Assembly: GCA_035440445.1 (NCBI GenBank)
Contig: DAORMJ010000014.1
Coordinates: 1-64,000 of the forward strand
DNA from: Ga0077548 sp035440445
GTDB taxonomy: Bacteria; Pseudomonadota; Alphaproteobacteria; Rhizobiales; Xanthobacteraceae
DNA: 64,000 nt
Direction: 5' to 3'
Position 1 is the stretch's first letter. Each line of letters starts with the position of its first letter. Both the position numbers and the translations under genes were made by a program. The notes under the pieces were generated by a model. It did not search any database, was not told the origin of the DNA, and was given only the letters and a program-made list of their open reading frames with translations. Shown piece after piece: positions 32,451-41,286 of this stretch.

Positions 32451-33085
32451 TCATCACCGTCGATGGTCCGGCCGCTTCCGGCAAAGGCACGCTGGCGCGG
32501 CGGCTCGCGCGCCATTACGGCCTGCCGCACCTCGATACCGGGCTGCTGTACCGGGGGGTCGCCTTCCTGATGATCGAGCGGGGCTATCCGCTCGACGACG
32601 AGGCAAAGGCCGCGCGGATCGCCGAAGCGCTCGACCTTGCGGCGCTGGACCCGGATGCCTTGCGCTCGCGGGGCCTGGGCGAAGCCGCCTCGCGCGTTGC
32701 CGCGATGCCGGCGGTCCGGGCAGCACTCTTAAAGCTGCAGCAGGATTTTGCCCGCCAGCCGGGGGGTGCCGTCCTCGACGGTCGCGATGCGGGAACCGTG
32801 ATCGCGCCGGAAGCCGATGCGAAGCTCTTCGTGACGGCAGCGCCCGAGGAGCGGGCGCGCAGGCGGCACGTGGAACTCGCGACCCGCCGGGAACCGACGG
32901 AATATTGCGAGGTCATCTCCGACATCAGGAAGCGCGACGAGCGTGATTCGGAGCGCTCGGTGGCGCCTCTGAAGCCGGCCCCGGACGCCGTCTTGCTCGA
33001 TACCACCCAACTGGATATAGAAGCCGCGTTCCGGGCGGCCATTGCAATCGTGGAAGCAACCCGGGCGGGCCGGGCGCGATCTTGA
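32447..33085 (+). CDS. cmk: Cytidylate kinase
   Basis: Cmk phosphorylates CMP and dCMP. The 212-residue product has the P-loop DGPAASGKGTLARRLA, the NMP-binding LDTGLLYRGVAF segment, GRDAGTVIAPEADAKLFVTA and the LID-like RKRDERDSERSVAPLKPA. The ATG overlaps the aroA stop, so translation is coupled. The order aroA-cmk-rpsA is conserved widely. Confidence 0.97.
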   Translation: MIITVDGPAASGKGTLARRLARHYGLPHLDTGLLYRGVAFLMIERGYPLDDEAKAARIAEALDLAALDPDALRSRGLGEAASRVAAMPAVRAALLKLQQDFARQPGGAVLDGRDAGTVIAPEADAKLFVTAAPEERARRRHVELATRREPTEYCEVISDIRKRDERDSERSVAPLKPAPDAVLLDTTQLDIEAAFRAAIAIVEATRAGRARS

Positions 33086-33198
33086 AATCGCGCTCCGTAT
33101 CTGGAGGATCGCCCGCCTTCGTTTTCACGCCAGGCCAGAATTTTCCGGTCCGATAAATTCAAGATCCGTCTTATCCGCACGGCGAACCTGCGCCGGCT

Positions 33199-33238
33199 CC
33201 GGCATTTGCCGGGGTTGCTTTCGAGCTTGCCGCTCGAA
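33199..33238 (+). promoter_or_regulatory. Structured rpsA leader (two adjacent hairpins)
   Basis: In the 215-base gap between cmk and rpsA, CCGGC (33199-33203) pairs with GCCGG (33208-33212) and TTCGAGC (33220-33226) with GCTCGAA (33232-33238). S1 commonly represses its own mRNA by binding the leader, so these stems may belong to that control; they end about 60 bases before the start codon. No clear promoter was identified in the gap. Confidence 0.35.
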
Positions 33239-33300
33239 GCCCGTGTGTTTTGAGACGCAACCCACATCAACCCGGCGCAAGAAGACGTTTAGGAAAAAGT

Positions 33301-35019
33301 ATGGCTAGAGCCGCTGCTGCTACCGCTACCAAAAATCCGACCCGCGAAGATTTCGCGGCGATGCTCGAAGAGTCCTTCACCAGGAACGACGTGCAGGAAG
33401 GTGCCGTCGTCAAGGGCAAGGTTGTCGGAATTGAAAAGGACATCGCCGTCATCGACATCGGTCTGAAGACCGAAGGCCGCGTGCCGCTGCGCGAATTCGC
33501 GGGCCATGGCCGCACCGCCGACATCAAGGTCGGCGACGAAGTCGAAGTATTCCTCGATCGCGTCGAGAACGCGCTCGGCGAAGCCGTTCTGTCGCGCGAC
33601 AAGGCGCGCCGCGAAGAGAGCTGGGGCAAGCTCGAGAAGGCCTTCACCAACAACGAGAAGGTCTCGGGCGTCATCTTCAATTCGGTCAAGGGCGGCTATA
33701 CCGTCGATCTCGATGGCGCGGTCGCATTTTTGCCGCGCTCGCAGGTGGACATTCGTCCGATCCGCGACGTCGGCCCGTTGATGCATAACGCGCAGCCATT
33801 CCAGATTCTCAAGATGGATCGCCGCCGCGGCAACATCGTCGTTTCCCGCCGAACGGTGCTGGAAGAAACCCGCGCCGGCCAGCGTCAGGAACTGGTCTCC
33901 TCGCTGGAAGAAGGTCAGGTGATCGATGGCGTCGTGAAGAACATCACCGATTACGGTGCGTTCGTTGATCTCGGCGGCATCGACGGCCTGTTGCATGTCA
34001 CCGACATCGCCTGGCGCCGCGTGAACCATCCGACGGATGTGCTCACCATCGGTCAGTCGGTGAAAGTCAAGATCATCAAGATCAACCACGAAACGCACCG
34101 CATCTCGCTCGGCATGAAGCAGCTGCAGGGCGATCCGTGGGAGAACATCTCCGACAAGTTCGTGGTCGGCGCCCGCATGAAGGGCCGCGTCACCAACATC
34201 ACCGACTACGGCGCGTTCGTCGAGCTGGAGCCCGGCATCGAAGGTCTCGTGCACGTCTCGGAAATGTCCTGGACCAAGAAGAACGTCCATCCGGGCAAGA
34301 TCGTTTCGACCTCGCAGGAAGTCGAAGTGCAGATCCTCGAAGTCGATCCGGTCAAGCGCCGCATTTCGCTCGGCCTGAAGCAGACCATGGCGAACCCGTG
34401 GGAAGCCTTCTCCGAGAAGCATCCGCAGGGCTCGACCGTCGAAGGTGAAGTCAAGAACAAGACCGAGTTCGGCCTGTTCATCGGCCTCGATGGCGACGTG
34501 GACGGTATGGTCCATCTCTCCGACCTCGACTGGAACCGTCCGGGCGAGCAGGTCATCGACGAGTTCAAGAAGGGCGACATGGTCAAAGCGATCGTTCTCG
34601 ACGTCGACGTCGAGAAGGAGCGCATCTCGCTCGGCATCAAGCAGTTGGGCGGCGATCCCTTCGCGGAAGCGGGCGATCTGAAGAAGGGCGCGGTCGTAAC
34701 CTGCGAAGTCACCGCGGTGAACGACGGCGGCATCGAAGTGAAGATCGTCGATACCGACATGACCGCCTTCATCAAGCGCTCGGACCTTGCGCGTGATCGC
34801 AACGATCAGCGCCCCGAGCGTTTCGCGGTGGGCGAGAAGGTCGATGCGCGCGTGACCCTGTTCGACAAGAAGGCCCACAAGGTCGGCGTGTCGATCAAGG
34901 CGCTCGAGATCGCCGAAGAGAAGGAAGCCGTTGCGCAATACGGCTCGTCCGATTCGGGTGCGACGCTTGGCGACATCCTCGGCACCGCGCTCAAGCAGCG
35001 TGAGAAAAAAGAAGACTAA
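33301..35019 (+). CDS. rpsA: Ribosomal protein S1
   Basis: A 572-residue S1 with six S1/OB repeats, for example GAVVKGKVVGIEKDIAVIDIG, GQVIDGVVKNITDYGAFVDLGGIDGLLHVTDIAW and GARMKGRVTNITDYGAFVELEPGIEGLVHVSEMSW. It unwinds mRNA on the 30S subunit and is essential for initiation on structured leaders. The ATG at 33301 follows AGGAAA; upstream in-frame sequence to 33250 is leader. A strong terminator follows. Confidence 0.98.
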   Translation: MARAAAATATKNPTREDFAAMLEESFTRNDVQEGAVVKGKVVGIEKDIAVIDIGLKTEGRVPLREFAGHGRTADIKVGDEVEVFLDRVENALGEAVLSRDKARREESWGKLEKAFTNNEKVSGVIFNSVKGGYTVDLDGAVAFLPRSQVDIRPIRDVGPLMHNAQPFQILKMDRRRGNIVVSRRTVLEETRAGQRQELVSSLEEGQVIDGVVKNITDYGAFVDLGGIDGLLHVTDIAWRRVNHPTDVLTIGQSVKVKIIKINHETHRISLGMKQLQGDPWENISDKFVVGARMKGRVTNITDYGAFVELEPGIEGLVHVSEMSWTKKNVHPGKIVSTSQEVEVQILEVDPVKRRISLGLKQTMANPWEAFSEKHPQGSTVEGEVKNKTEFGLFIGLDGDVDGMVHLSDLDWNRPGEQVIDEFKKGDMVKAIVLDVDVEKERISLGIKQLGGDPFAEAGDLKKGAVVTCEVTAVNDGGIEVKIVDTDMTAFIKRSDLARDRNDQRPERFAVGEKVDARVTLFDKKAHKVGVSIKALEIAEEKEAVAQYGSSDSGATLGDILGTALKQREKKED

Positions 35020-35053
35020 AAGCGCAAAGCTTTTCAGTCCTGGCAAACGGCAT

Positions 35054-35090
35054 GTTAACGGCGGACCCAAATCCGCCGTTAACTGCGTTT
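35054..35090 (+). terminator. Intrinsic terminator of the rpsA transcript
   Basis: GTTAACGGCGGA (35054-35065) and TCCGCCGTTAAC (35072-35083) form a perfect 12-bp stem with a 6-base loop, followed by TGCGTTTT. It lies 35 bases after the rpsA stop. Confidence 0.8.
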
Positions 35091-35167
35091 TAGGTGGCGC
35101 GAACACCGCTTGCGGGTGCATACATCAGCCCGCGCGTTAAGAGTTGGGATCGAACGGAGCAACGGGA

Positions 35168-36145
35168 ATGTCTTTCGATGTTGACCAGGCCATTGATCGC
35201 CGCCGCATGCGGCGCAAAGTCACCTTCTGGCGCATCTTCGGGGTCGCCGCCGTGCTTCTTGCCGCTGGTGGCCTGCTCGCTGGAATCGGCGCGAACAACT
35301 ACATCGAAAAGTCCAGCGCACATGTCGCGCGCGTTACCATCGGCGGCCTGATCCGCAACGACCGCGACCGCGTGAAGCTGTTCGAGGAAATTGAGAAGTC
35401 GGGCGCGAAAGCCGTGCTGATCGTGATCGACAGTCCCGGCGGTACGGTGACCGGCTCCGAGCAACTCTTCAAAGCGCTGCGCAAGCTCAACGAGAAGAAG
35501 CCGGTGGTGGCCGTGATCGAAGGCTCTGCCGCGAGCGGCGCCTATATCGCGGCACTCGGCACCGAGCGCATCTTTGCGCCGCGGAGCGCGATCGTCGGTT
35601 CGATCGGCGTGATCTTCCAGTATCCAAACTTCCACCAGCTCTTGCAGAAGATTGGCGTCGACGTGGAATCGATCAAGTCGTCGCCGCTGAAGGCTTCACC
35701 CAATGGGTTGGAGCCGACCTCGCCGGAAGCCAAAGCCGCGGTCGCCGCCCTCGTTGCCGACAGCTATGAATGGTTCAAGGGCCTGGTGCAGGAGCGCCGC
35801 TCGCTCGATGCGGCGACGCTTGCCAGGGTCTCGGATGGCCGCGTCTTCACCGCGGCGCAGGCGCTACCGTTGAAACTGGTCGATGAGATCGGCGACGAGA
35901 AGACTGCGCGCGAATGGCTGGCAAAGCACAAGAACGTTTCGGCCGATCTCACGGTGCGGGACTGGCGGGTACGGACCGCGGGATCAGAGTTCCGCTGGCT
36001 CAGCGCGGCTTCGACCCTGCTGGAGCTGACCGGCTTCACGTCCATCGCAGGGGCCATTTCGAACGAGTCCGTATTGCGCGCTGCAGCGAGCGCTCAGCTT
36101 GACGGGCTTTTGGCGCTCTGGCACCCTCAATTCAGCAATCAATAG
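35168..36145 (+). CDS. sppA: Signal peptide peptidase SppA, short form
   Basis: A 325-residue membrane-anchored serine protease of the S49 family that degrades cleaved signal peptides. One transmembrane helix lies near residues 20-42 (FWRIFGVAAVLLAAGGLLAGIG). The nucleophile is the serine in EGSAASGAYIAA and the general base the lysine in SSPLKASPN. It is the single-domain (36K) type. ATG 35168 follows GGAGCAACGGGA. The ihfB gene follows. Confidence 0.93.
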   Translation: MSFDVDQAIDRRRMRRKVTFWRIFGVAAVLLAAGGLLAGIGANNYIEKSSAHVARVTIGGLIRNDRDRVKLFEEIEKSGAKAVLIVIDSPGGTVTGSEQLFKALRKLNEKKPVVAVIEGSAASGAYIAALGTERIFAPRSAIVGSIGVIFQYPNFHQLLQKIGVDVESIKSSPLKASPNGLEPTSPEAKAAVAALVADSYEWFKGLVQERRSLDAATLARVSDGRVFTAAQALPLKLVDEIGDEKTAREWLAKHKNVSADLTVRDWRVRTAGSEFRWLSAASTLLELTGFTSIAGAISNESVLRAAASAQLDGLLALWHPQFSNQ

Positions 36146-36173
36146 CTCGCGCAACTCTTTGATCGTTCGGATT

Positions 36174-36202
36174 TTTTGGTTATTCCGGGGGTCGGATATA
36201 AC
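36174..36202 (+). promoter_or_regulatory. Probable ihfB promoter
   Basis: TTTTGG (36174-36179) is followed by 17 bases and TATAAC (36197-36202). It sits in the gap after sppA, about 33 bases before the ihfB ATG. Confidence 0.4.
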
Positions 36203-36234
36203 TGTCTCTAAGCGGCGGATTGAATAACTTGTCG

Positions 36235-36567
36235 ATGATCAAATCCGAACTCGTGCAACGGATCGCTACAGCGAACCCGCATCTTTATCAGCGCGACGTT
36301 GAAAACATCGTAGATGCAATTCTGGACGAGATCACGCTCGCGCTTGCCCGTGGCGACCGCGTCGAGCTTCGCGGCTTCGGCGCTTTCTCGGTGAAGAACC
36401 GTCCCGCGCGTGTAGGACGCAACCCGCGCACCGGCGCGCAGGTGAAGGTCGAGGAAAAGGTCGTTCCCTATTTCAAGACCGGCAAGGAAATGCGGGATCG
36501 CCTGAACAAGCCGCGCAGTGCAGCCCCGGCCGGCGCTTCGGCGACGGCGTCCATTCCGACCAAGTAA
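36235..36567 (+). CDS. ihfB: Integration host factor beta subunit
   Basis: A 110-residue DNA-bending protein that pairs with IhfA. The family pattern is MIKSELVQRIATANPHLYQRDVENIVD, the arm RVELRGFGAFSVKNRPARVGRNPRTG and VPYFKTGKEMRDRLN; the C-terminus has an extra Ala/Pro/Ser tail. The ATG at 36235 is preferred over the in-frame TTG at 36220. IHF assists sigma-54 promoters, relevant to the rpoN gene in this window. Confidence 0.95.
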   Translation: MIKSELVQRIATANPHLYQRDVENIVDAILDEITLALARGDRVELRGFGAFSVKNRPARVGRNPRTGAQVKVEEKVVPYFKTGKEMRDRLNKPRSAAPAGASATASIPTK

Positions 36568-36606
36568 GTGCTCGCTTCCGCGCCGCAAATATCCGGAGCC
36601 GCATGA

Positions 36607-36963
36607 ATGCGAAAGTTCCTTCGCTGGCTCGTTGTCGTTCCATTCGCCATTCTTCTCGTGCTGCTCGCGGTCGCCAATCGTGGCGCGGTCACGGTGTCGC
36701 TCGATCCGTTTTCGCGCGAAGCGCCGGCGCTCGCATTCTCGTTGCCGCTTTTCATCGTGCTGCTCCTGGCGGTCGCGGTCGGCGTCGTGATCGGTGGCAC
36801 GGTGGTCGGCGTTGGCAGATTGCGGTGGCGTTTCCGCGCGCGCCGCGCCGAGCGTGAAGCCGAGAAACTTTCCGCGGAGAACGAAGCCTTCTTTCGTGCG
36901 GCTTCCGTGCGCGAAGGCCGCAGCGAGGCAGCAGCTTCGCGCGAGATCGCGCTCCGGCAGTAA
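36607..36963 (+). CDS. LapA (DUF1049) family membrane protein
   Basis: A 118-residue protein with two transmembrane helices (about 7-25 and 45-68) joined by a short periplasmic loop, then a basic and coiled-coil-like cytoplasmic tail (FRARRAEREAEKLSAENEAFF). This is the LapA/YciS pattern; LapA works with LapB to set LpxC levels and LPS amount in enterobacteria. No lapB is adjacent, so the role is inferred from the family. Its stop overlaps the next start by one base. Confidence 0.8.
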   Translation: MRKFLRWLVVVPFAILLVLLAVANRGAVTVSLDPFSREAPALAFSLPLFIVLLLAVAVGVVIGGTVVGVGRLRWRFRARRAEREAEKLSAENEAFFRAASVREGRSEAAASREIALRQ

Positions 36964-37922
36964 TGAGCGGGCAGGCGCTTCGCTACATCGCGGCAAACGA
37001 AATCGACCGCGTGCTCGACTTTCCTGCGCTGATCGAAGCGCTGCATGCCGCCTTCCGCGCCGACATCGAAACGCCGCTCCGTCATCATCACGCGATCTCC
37101 CGCGACGATGGCGAGGCCGCAATCCTCCTGATGCCAGCCTGGACCAAAGAACAGCAGGGCAGTTTTCTCGGCACCAAGACAGTCACCGTCTTTCCGGGCA
37201 ACCTTGCAAAGGGGATCGGTTCGGTCGCAGGCACCTATCTCCTGATGTCGGGCGACACCGGCGAGCCCTTGCTGACCATCGACGGTCATCGGCTCACGTT
37301 ATGGCGCACGGCTGCGGCTTCTGCGCTCGCCGCGAAATATCTCGCGCGTGACGACGCTTCGCATCTCCTGCTGATCGGCGCGGGCGCGCTCGCGCCCTAT
37401 CTCGCGCGGGCGCACGCGGCGGTGCGCCCGATCCGGAAAGTCTCGATCTGGAACCGCTCGCCCGAGCGCGCGGAAGCCTTGGCCGAAGAACTCTCGGCCG
37501 AGGCTTTCACGGTCGAAGTGGTGGAAGACAAGGAAGCTGCGGTGCGTGAGGCCGACGTCGTCACCTGCATCACGCTCTCCCAGACCCCGGTGGTTTCCGG
37601 CGCTTGGCTCAAGGAGGGCGCACATGTCGATTTGGTCGGGGCCTTCCGGCCGAATGCCCGCGAGGCCGACGATGCGGCCGTGGCGCGGGCGCGGGTCTAT
37701 GCCGATACTCGCGGGGGTGCCCTCAAGGAGGCTGGAGACCTCGTGATCCCGCTCGCAAACGGGATTTTCCGGGAAGCCGACCTGCAGGGGGACCTGTTTC
37801 AGCTCTGCCGGGGCGAGGTGGAGGGCCGCAAAACCACCCACGAAATCACGCTTTTCAAGTCGGTCGGGACCGCGATCGAGGACCTCGCCGCCGCCATGCT
37901 GGTGTTCCGGAAACTCGGCTGA
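36963..37922 (+). CDS. Ornithine cyclodeaminase/mu-crystallin family protein
   Basis: A 319-residue NAD(P)-dependent protein. Conserved parts are the substrate Lys/Arg region TKTVTVFPGN, the arginine LTLWRTAAASALAAKYLA, the Rossmann loop LIGAGALAPYLARAHAAV and the DTRGGALKEAGDLVIPL segment. Members include ornithine cyclodeaminase, alanine dehydrogenase and ketimine reductases; the substrate is unclear. It sits between lapA and trpF. Confidence 0.87.
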   Translation: MSGQALRYIAANEIDRVLDFPALIEALHAAFRADIETPLRHHHAISRDDGEAAILLMPAWTKEQQGSFLGTKTVTVFPGNLAKGIGSVAGTYLLMSGDTGEPLLTIDGHRLTLWRTAAASALAAKYLARDDASHLLLIGAGALAPYLARAHAAVRPIRKVSIWNRSPERAEALAEELSAEAFTVEVVEDKEAAVREADVVTCITLSQTPVVSGAWLKEGAHVDLVGAFRPNAREADDAAVARARVYADTRGGALKEAGDLVIPLANGIFREADLQGDLFQLCRGEVEGRKTTHEITLFKSVGTAIEDLAAAMLVFRKLG

Positions 37923-38004
37923 CGCGCCCCTCCTTGCCTCAAGTGGACAGGACCGGCAGGCCATGCCATCGGAAGCGCCGAGATAGCGGGCGACGGACCG
38001 GCAG

Positions 38005-38643
38005 ATGATCGTCAAAATATGCGGGATCAAGGACTTGGCGGCGATGGACGCGGCACTGGATGCAGGCGCGGACATGGTCGGGCTCGTGTTCTTTCCGGCA
38101 AGCCCGCGCAATGTGACGCCCGATGAAGCGGCGAAACTCGCCGACCGCGCGCGCGGCAAGGCGAAAGTGGTGGCGCTTTCGGTCGATGCCGACGAGCGGC
38201 TGATCGATGCGATCGAGGCGAGCATCGCACCCGACCTGCATCAGTTGCACGGCGCGGAAACTCCGGCGGCGGTCACAGCACTTCGGGAGAAGACGAAGAA
38301 GCCGGTGATGAAGGCGATCGCGGTCGCGGCTGCCAATGATCTTGCGCCGCTTGCTTCCTATGAAGCCGTTGCGGACTGGATCCTCTTCGACGCCAAGGCG
38401 CCGAAAGACGCGACGCGTCCGGGCGGCCATGGCCAGACCTTCGACTGGTCGCTGTTGCAGAATATCAATCATTCGAAACCCGTGATGCTTTCGGGCGGCA
38501 TCAATCCGGATAACGTGGCGCAGGCGATCGAAGCCGTTCGCCCGGATGCGGTGGATGTATCTTCCGGCGTCGAAAGTGCGCCCGGCGTGAAAGATCGCGA
38601 CAAGATTTTTGCCTTCCTGCGCGAGGCGCGCAGGCAACGGTGA
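38005..38643 (+). CDS. trpF: Phosphoribosylanthranilate isomerase
   Basis: TrpF converts PRA to CdRP in tryptophan synthesis. The 212-residue TIM barrel starts VKICGIKDLAAMDAAL with the catalytic cysteine at position 5, has LVFFPASPRNVT, LHQLHGAETP, the catalytic Asp in ILFDAKAP and phosphate loops LSGGINPDN and VDVSSGVESAPGVKD. trpB follows after 13 bases. Confidence 0.97.
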   Translation: MIVKICGIKDLAAMDAALDAGADMVGLVFFPASPRNVTPDEAAKLADRARGKAKVVALSVDADERLIDAIEASIAPDLHQLHGAETPAAVTALREKTKKPVMKAIAVAAANDLAPLASYEAVADWILFDAKAPKDATRPGGHGQTFDWSLLQNINHSKPVMLSGGINPDNVAQAIEAVRPDAVDVSSGVESAPGVKDRDKIFAFLREARRQR

Positions 38644-38656
38644 TGGAGCAGGTGCT

Positions 38657-39874
38657 TTGAACGATCGCGTCAATTCGTTGCGTACCGGGCCGGACGAGCG
38701 CGGGCATTTCGGCATTTTCGGTGGCCGCTTCGTCGCCGAAACCTTGATGCCGCTCGTGCTCGATCTCGAGCGTGCCTATGAAGAAGCGAAAAAGGATCCC
38801 GCCTTCAAGAAGGAGATGGATTACCATCTCAAGCACTTTGTCGGCCGCCCGAGCCCGCTCTATTTCGCCGAACGCCTGACGGAGCATTTCGGCGGCGCGA
38901 AGATCTACTTCAAGCGCGAAGACCTCAATCACACCGGCGCGCACAAGGTGAATAACGTGCTCGGACAGATCATGCTGGCCAAGCGCATGAAGAAGCCGCG
39001 CGTGATCGCCGAAACCGGCGCCGGCATGCATGGGGTTGCGACCGCGACGCTCTGCGCCAAGTTCGGTTTGCAATGCGTCGTGTTCATGGGCGCGGTCGAT
39101 GTCGCGCGGCAGGAGCCGAACGTGCTGCGCATGCGCGCGCTCGGCGCGGAAGTCCGTCCCGTGATCAGCGGCTCGAATACGCTAAAAGATGCGATGAACG
39201 AGGCGCTGCGCGACTGGGTCACCAACGTCCACGACACGTTTTATTGCATCGGCACGGTCGCGGGCCCGCATCCTTATCCGGCCATGGTGCGCGACTTCCA
39301 GTGCGTGATCGGCGACGAGACGAAGCAGCAGATCATGGAGCTCGAAGGCCGCTTGCCGAATGCGCTCGTTGCCTGCATCGGCGGCGGCTCGAATGCGATG
39401 GGCCTGTTTCATCCTTTCCTCGACGACCGGGACGTCGAAATCTACGGCGTGGAAGCGGCGGGTCACGGCCTCGACAAGCAGCATGCCGCCTCGCTCGCGG
39501 GCGGCAGGCCCGGCGTCTTGCACGGCAACCGTACGTATCTCCTGATGAACGAAGACGGCCAGATCGAGGAAGCCCACTCCATTTCGGCAGGTCTCGACTA
39601 TCCCGGCATCGGACCGGAGCATAGCTGGCTGCATGACATCGGCCGGGTGAAATACATTTCCGCGACCGACGACGAAGCGCTCGCCGCGTTTCAGCTTTGC
39701 TCGCGGCTTGAAGGCATCATTCCCGCGCTCGAGCCCTCGCATGCGCTCGCCAAGCTTGAACAGCTTGCGCGCGGCAAGCCGAAGGATCATCTCATCGTGG
39801 TCAATCTCTCCGGCCGCGGCGACAAGGATCTCGCCTCCGTCGCGGGCTATCTCGACAAGAAGATGTCGGCATGA
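38657..39874 (+). CDS. trpB: Tryptophan synthase beta chain, UUG start
   Basis: TrpB condenses indole and serine with PLP. The 405-residue product carries the PLP lysine in HTGAHKVNN, the phosphate loop CIGGGSNAMG and the catalytic ETGAGMHG loop. There is no ATG near the expected start; TTG at 38657 has GGAG 8 bases upstream and gives (M)NDRVNSLRTGPDERGHFG, which fits the family. The stop overlaps the next start. Confidence 0.96.
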   Translation: MNDRVNSLRTGPDERGHFGIFGGRFVAETLMPLVLDLERAYEEAKKDPAFKKEMDYHLKHFVGRPSPLYFAERLTEHFGGAKIYFKREDLNHTGAHKVNNVLGQIMLAKRMKKPRVIAETGAGMHGVATATLCAKFGLQCVVFMGAVDVARQEPNVLRMRALGAEVRPVISGSNTLKDAMNEALRDWVTNVHDTFYCIGTVAGPHPYPAMVRDFQCVIGDETKQQIMELEGRLPNALVACIGGGSNAMGLFHPFLDDRDVEIYGVEAAGHGLDKQHAASLAGGRPGVLHGNRTYLLMNEDGQIEEAHSISAGLDYPGIGPEHSWLHDIGRVKYISATDDEALAAFQLCSRLEGIIPALEPSHALAKLEQLARGKPKDHLIVVNLSGRGDKDLASVAGYLDKKMSA

Positions 39875-40377
39875 ACAAGCGCCTCCTCGCGAAAGTCCTG
39901 CTTGCTCCCGCGCTGATCGGCGCGGGCGTGATTGCGGGCTATGCGCAGGAACGCTTCAGCGAGAATCCGATCAAGGAAGGCGCATGGGTCTATCCGACCG
40001 AAAAAATCGCGCCTGCCGTGGTCGAGGCCTTCTGCCAGTCGGGCTTCTCGGTGCATTTCGCCGACGGCGGTTTCTTCACCGTGCTCAATCAGCCGATTGC
40101 GCGCATGAAGAAGAAGCTCTCGGTCGACACGTCCGGTAGCTGCACCTTCAATGCCGAGAAACAGATTTCGACCTGCACCGGCCTTGAGACCGACGGCCGC
40201 CGCAAGTTTGCGCTGAACGAAGAAAATATCTTCGAGCGCGATGGCGGCTACCTCAAGGTTACTACGAGCTTCGTTGATCGCGACACCAAGGAAAGGGTCG
40301 CCTTCGTGACATATCCCGTGCGCTGCCCGGATAAAGTGGTGCGCGAAATCCTGATCAAGGCGATCCCGCCCAAATGA
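39871..40377 (+). CDS. Predicted secreted protein between trpB and trpA, unknown function
   Basis: A 168-residue protein that I do not recognise. A signal sequence is likely at residues 1-25 (LLAKVLLAPALIGAGVIAGYAQ). The mature part has four cysteines (FCQSGF, GSCTF, STCTG, VRCPD), compatible with two disulfides in the periplasm, and a repeated beta-strand pattern. It overlaps trpB by 4 bases at its start (ATGA) and trpA by 4 at its end, so it is translated as part of the trp operon. No tryptophan-related activity can be read from it. Confidence 0.7.
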   Translation: MNKRLLAKVLLAPALIGAGVIAGYAQERFSENPIKEGAWVYPTEKIAPAVVEAFCQSGFSVHFADGGFFTVLNQPIARMKKKLSVDTSGSCTFNAEKQISTCTGLETDGRRKFALNEENIFERDGGYLKVTTSFVDRDTKERVAFVTYPVRCPDKVVREILIKAIPPK

Positions 40378-41219
40378 CCGCAGTGACCCGCATCGATACC
40401 CGCTTCAAGCAACTCAGCGTCGAAGGTCGTGCCGCGCTCGTGACCTTCGTCACGGCGGGCGATCCCGATTACGAGACCTCCCTTTCGATCCTCAAAGCGC
40501 TGCCGAAAGCCGGCGCCGACATCGTCGAGCTCGGCGTGCCCTTCACCGATGCGATGGCCGACGGCCCGCCGATTCAGGCGGCATCGTTACGCGCGCTCGC
40601 AGGTGGCCAGTCGCTGAAGAAAACCATCGCCATGGTGCGCGCCTTCCGCGAAGGCGACAACACGACGCCGATCGTGCTCATGGGCTATTACAACCCGATC
40701 TATATCTACGGCGTCGATACGTTTTTGAAGGACGCGAAGGAAGCCGGCGTTGATGGCCTGATCGTGGTCGATCTGCCGCCGGAAGAAGACGAAGAGCTTT
40801 GTCTGCCCGCGATGAAGGCGGGCATCAATTTCATCCGCCTCTCGACGCCGACGACCGACGACAAGCGTCTTCCCGCAGTACTGAAGAACACTTCGGGCTT
40901 TGTCTATTACGTTTCGATCGCGGGCGTATCGGGCGCGGCGGCGCCCGACACGCCGAAAGTCGTCGAAGCGGTTGCGCGCATCAAGCGCCATACCGGACTT
41001 CCGATTGCCGTCGGCTTCGGGTTGAAAACGCCGGAACATGCCCGCGCGATCGCCTCGGGCGCGGACGGTGCCGTCGTCGGTTCCGCGCTGGTCGAGGCGA
41101 TCCGCACGAGCCTCGACGCAGAAGGCCGCGCAACCGCAAACACCGTCAAGGCCGTTACCGGCCTCGTCGAAAAACTCGCCGAAGGCGTGCGTTCCGCGCG
41201 CCGTCAGGCGGCGGAATAG
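40374..41219 (+). CDS. trpA: Tryptophan synthase alpha chain
   Basis: TrpA cleaves indole-glycerol phosphate and passes indole to TrpB. The 281-residue barrel has the catalytic Glu in DIVELGVPFTDAMADGPPIQAAS with Asp in the same loop region, the YYNPIYIYG and VDLPPEED segments and the phosphate site GFGLKTPEHA and GAVVGSALVE. Its ATG overlaps the preceding secreted-protein gene rather than trpB, an unusual arrangement. Confidence 0.97.
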   Translation: MTAVTRIDTRFKQLSVEGRAALVTFVTAGDPDYETSLSILKALPKAGADIVELGVPFTDAMADGPPIQAASLRALAGGQSLKKTIAMVRAFREGDNTTPIVLMGYYNPIYIYGVDTFLKDAKEAGVDGLIVVDLPPEEDEELCLPAMKAGINFIRLSTPTTDDKRLPAVLKNTSGFVYYVSIAGVSGAAAPDTPKVVEAVARIKRHTGLPIAVGFGLKTPEHARAIASGADGAVVGSALVEAIRTSLDAEGRATANTVKAVTGLVEKLAEGVRSARRQAAE

Positions 41220-41227
41220 GCCCTGGT

Positions 41228-41256
41228 TTTATCGGCCAGCCTGCACCCTATATAAT
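41228..41256 (+). promoter_or_regulatory. Probable accD promoter
   Basis: A perfect -10 TATAAT (41251-41256) lies between trpA and accD, with a weak -35 TTTATC (41228-41233) at 17 bases. It would let accD and folC be expressed without the trp genes. Confidence 0.4.
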
Positions 41257-41286
41257 GCAACCAACCAATTCGTCGGGAGCCCGGTC

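Noticed and set aside
33199..33238. rpsA leader hairpins as a terminator of cmk
   Set aside because: No U-run follows either stem; treated as leader structure.
33289..35121. 610-codon minus-strand open frame opposite rpsA
   Set aside because: Antisense shadow of the S1 gene caused by high GC and codon bias.
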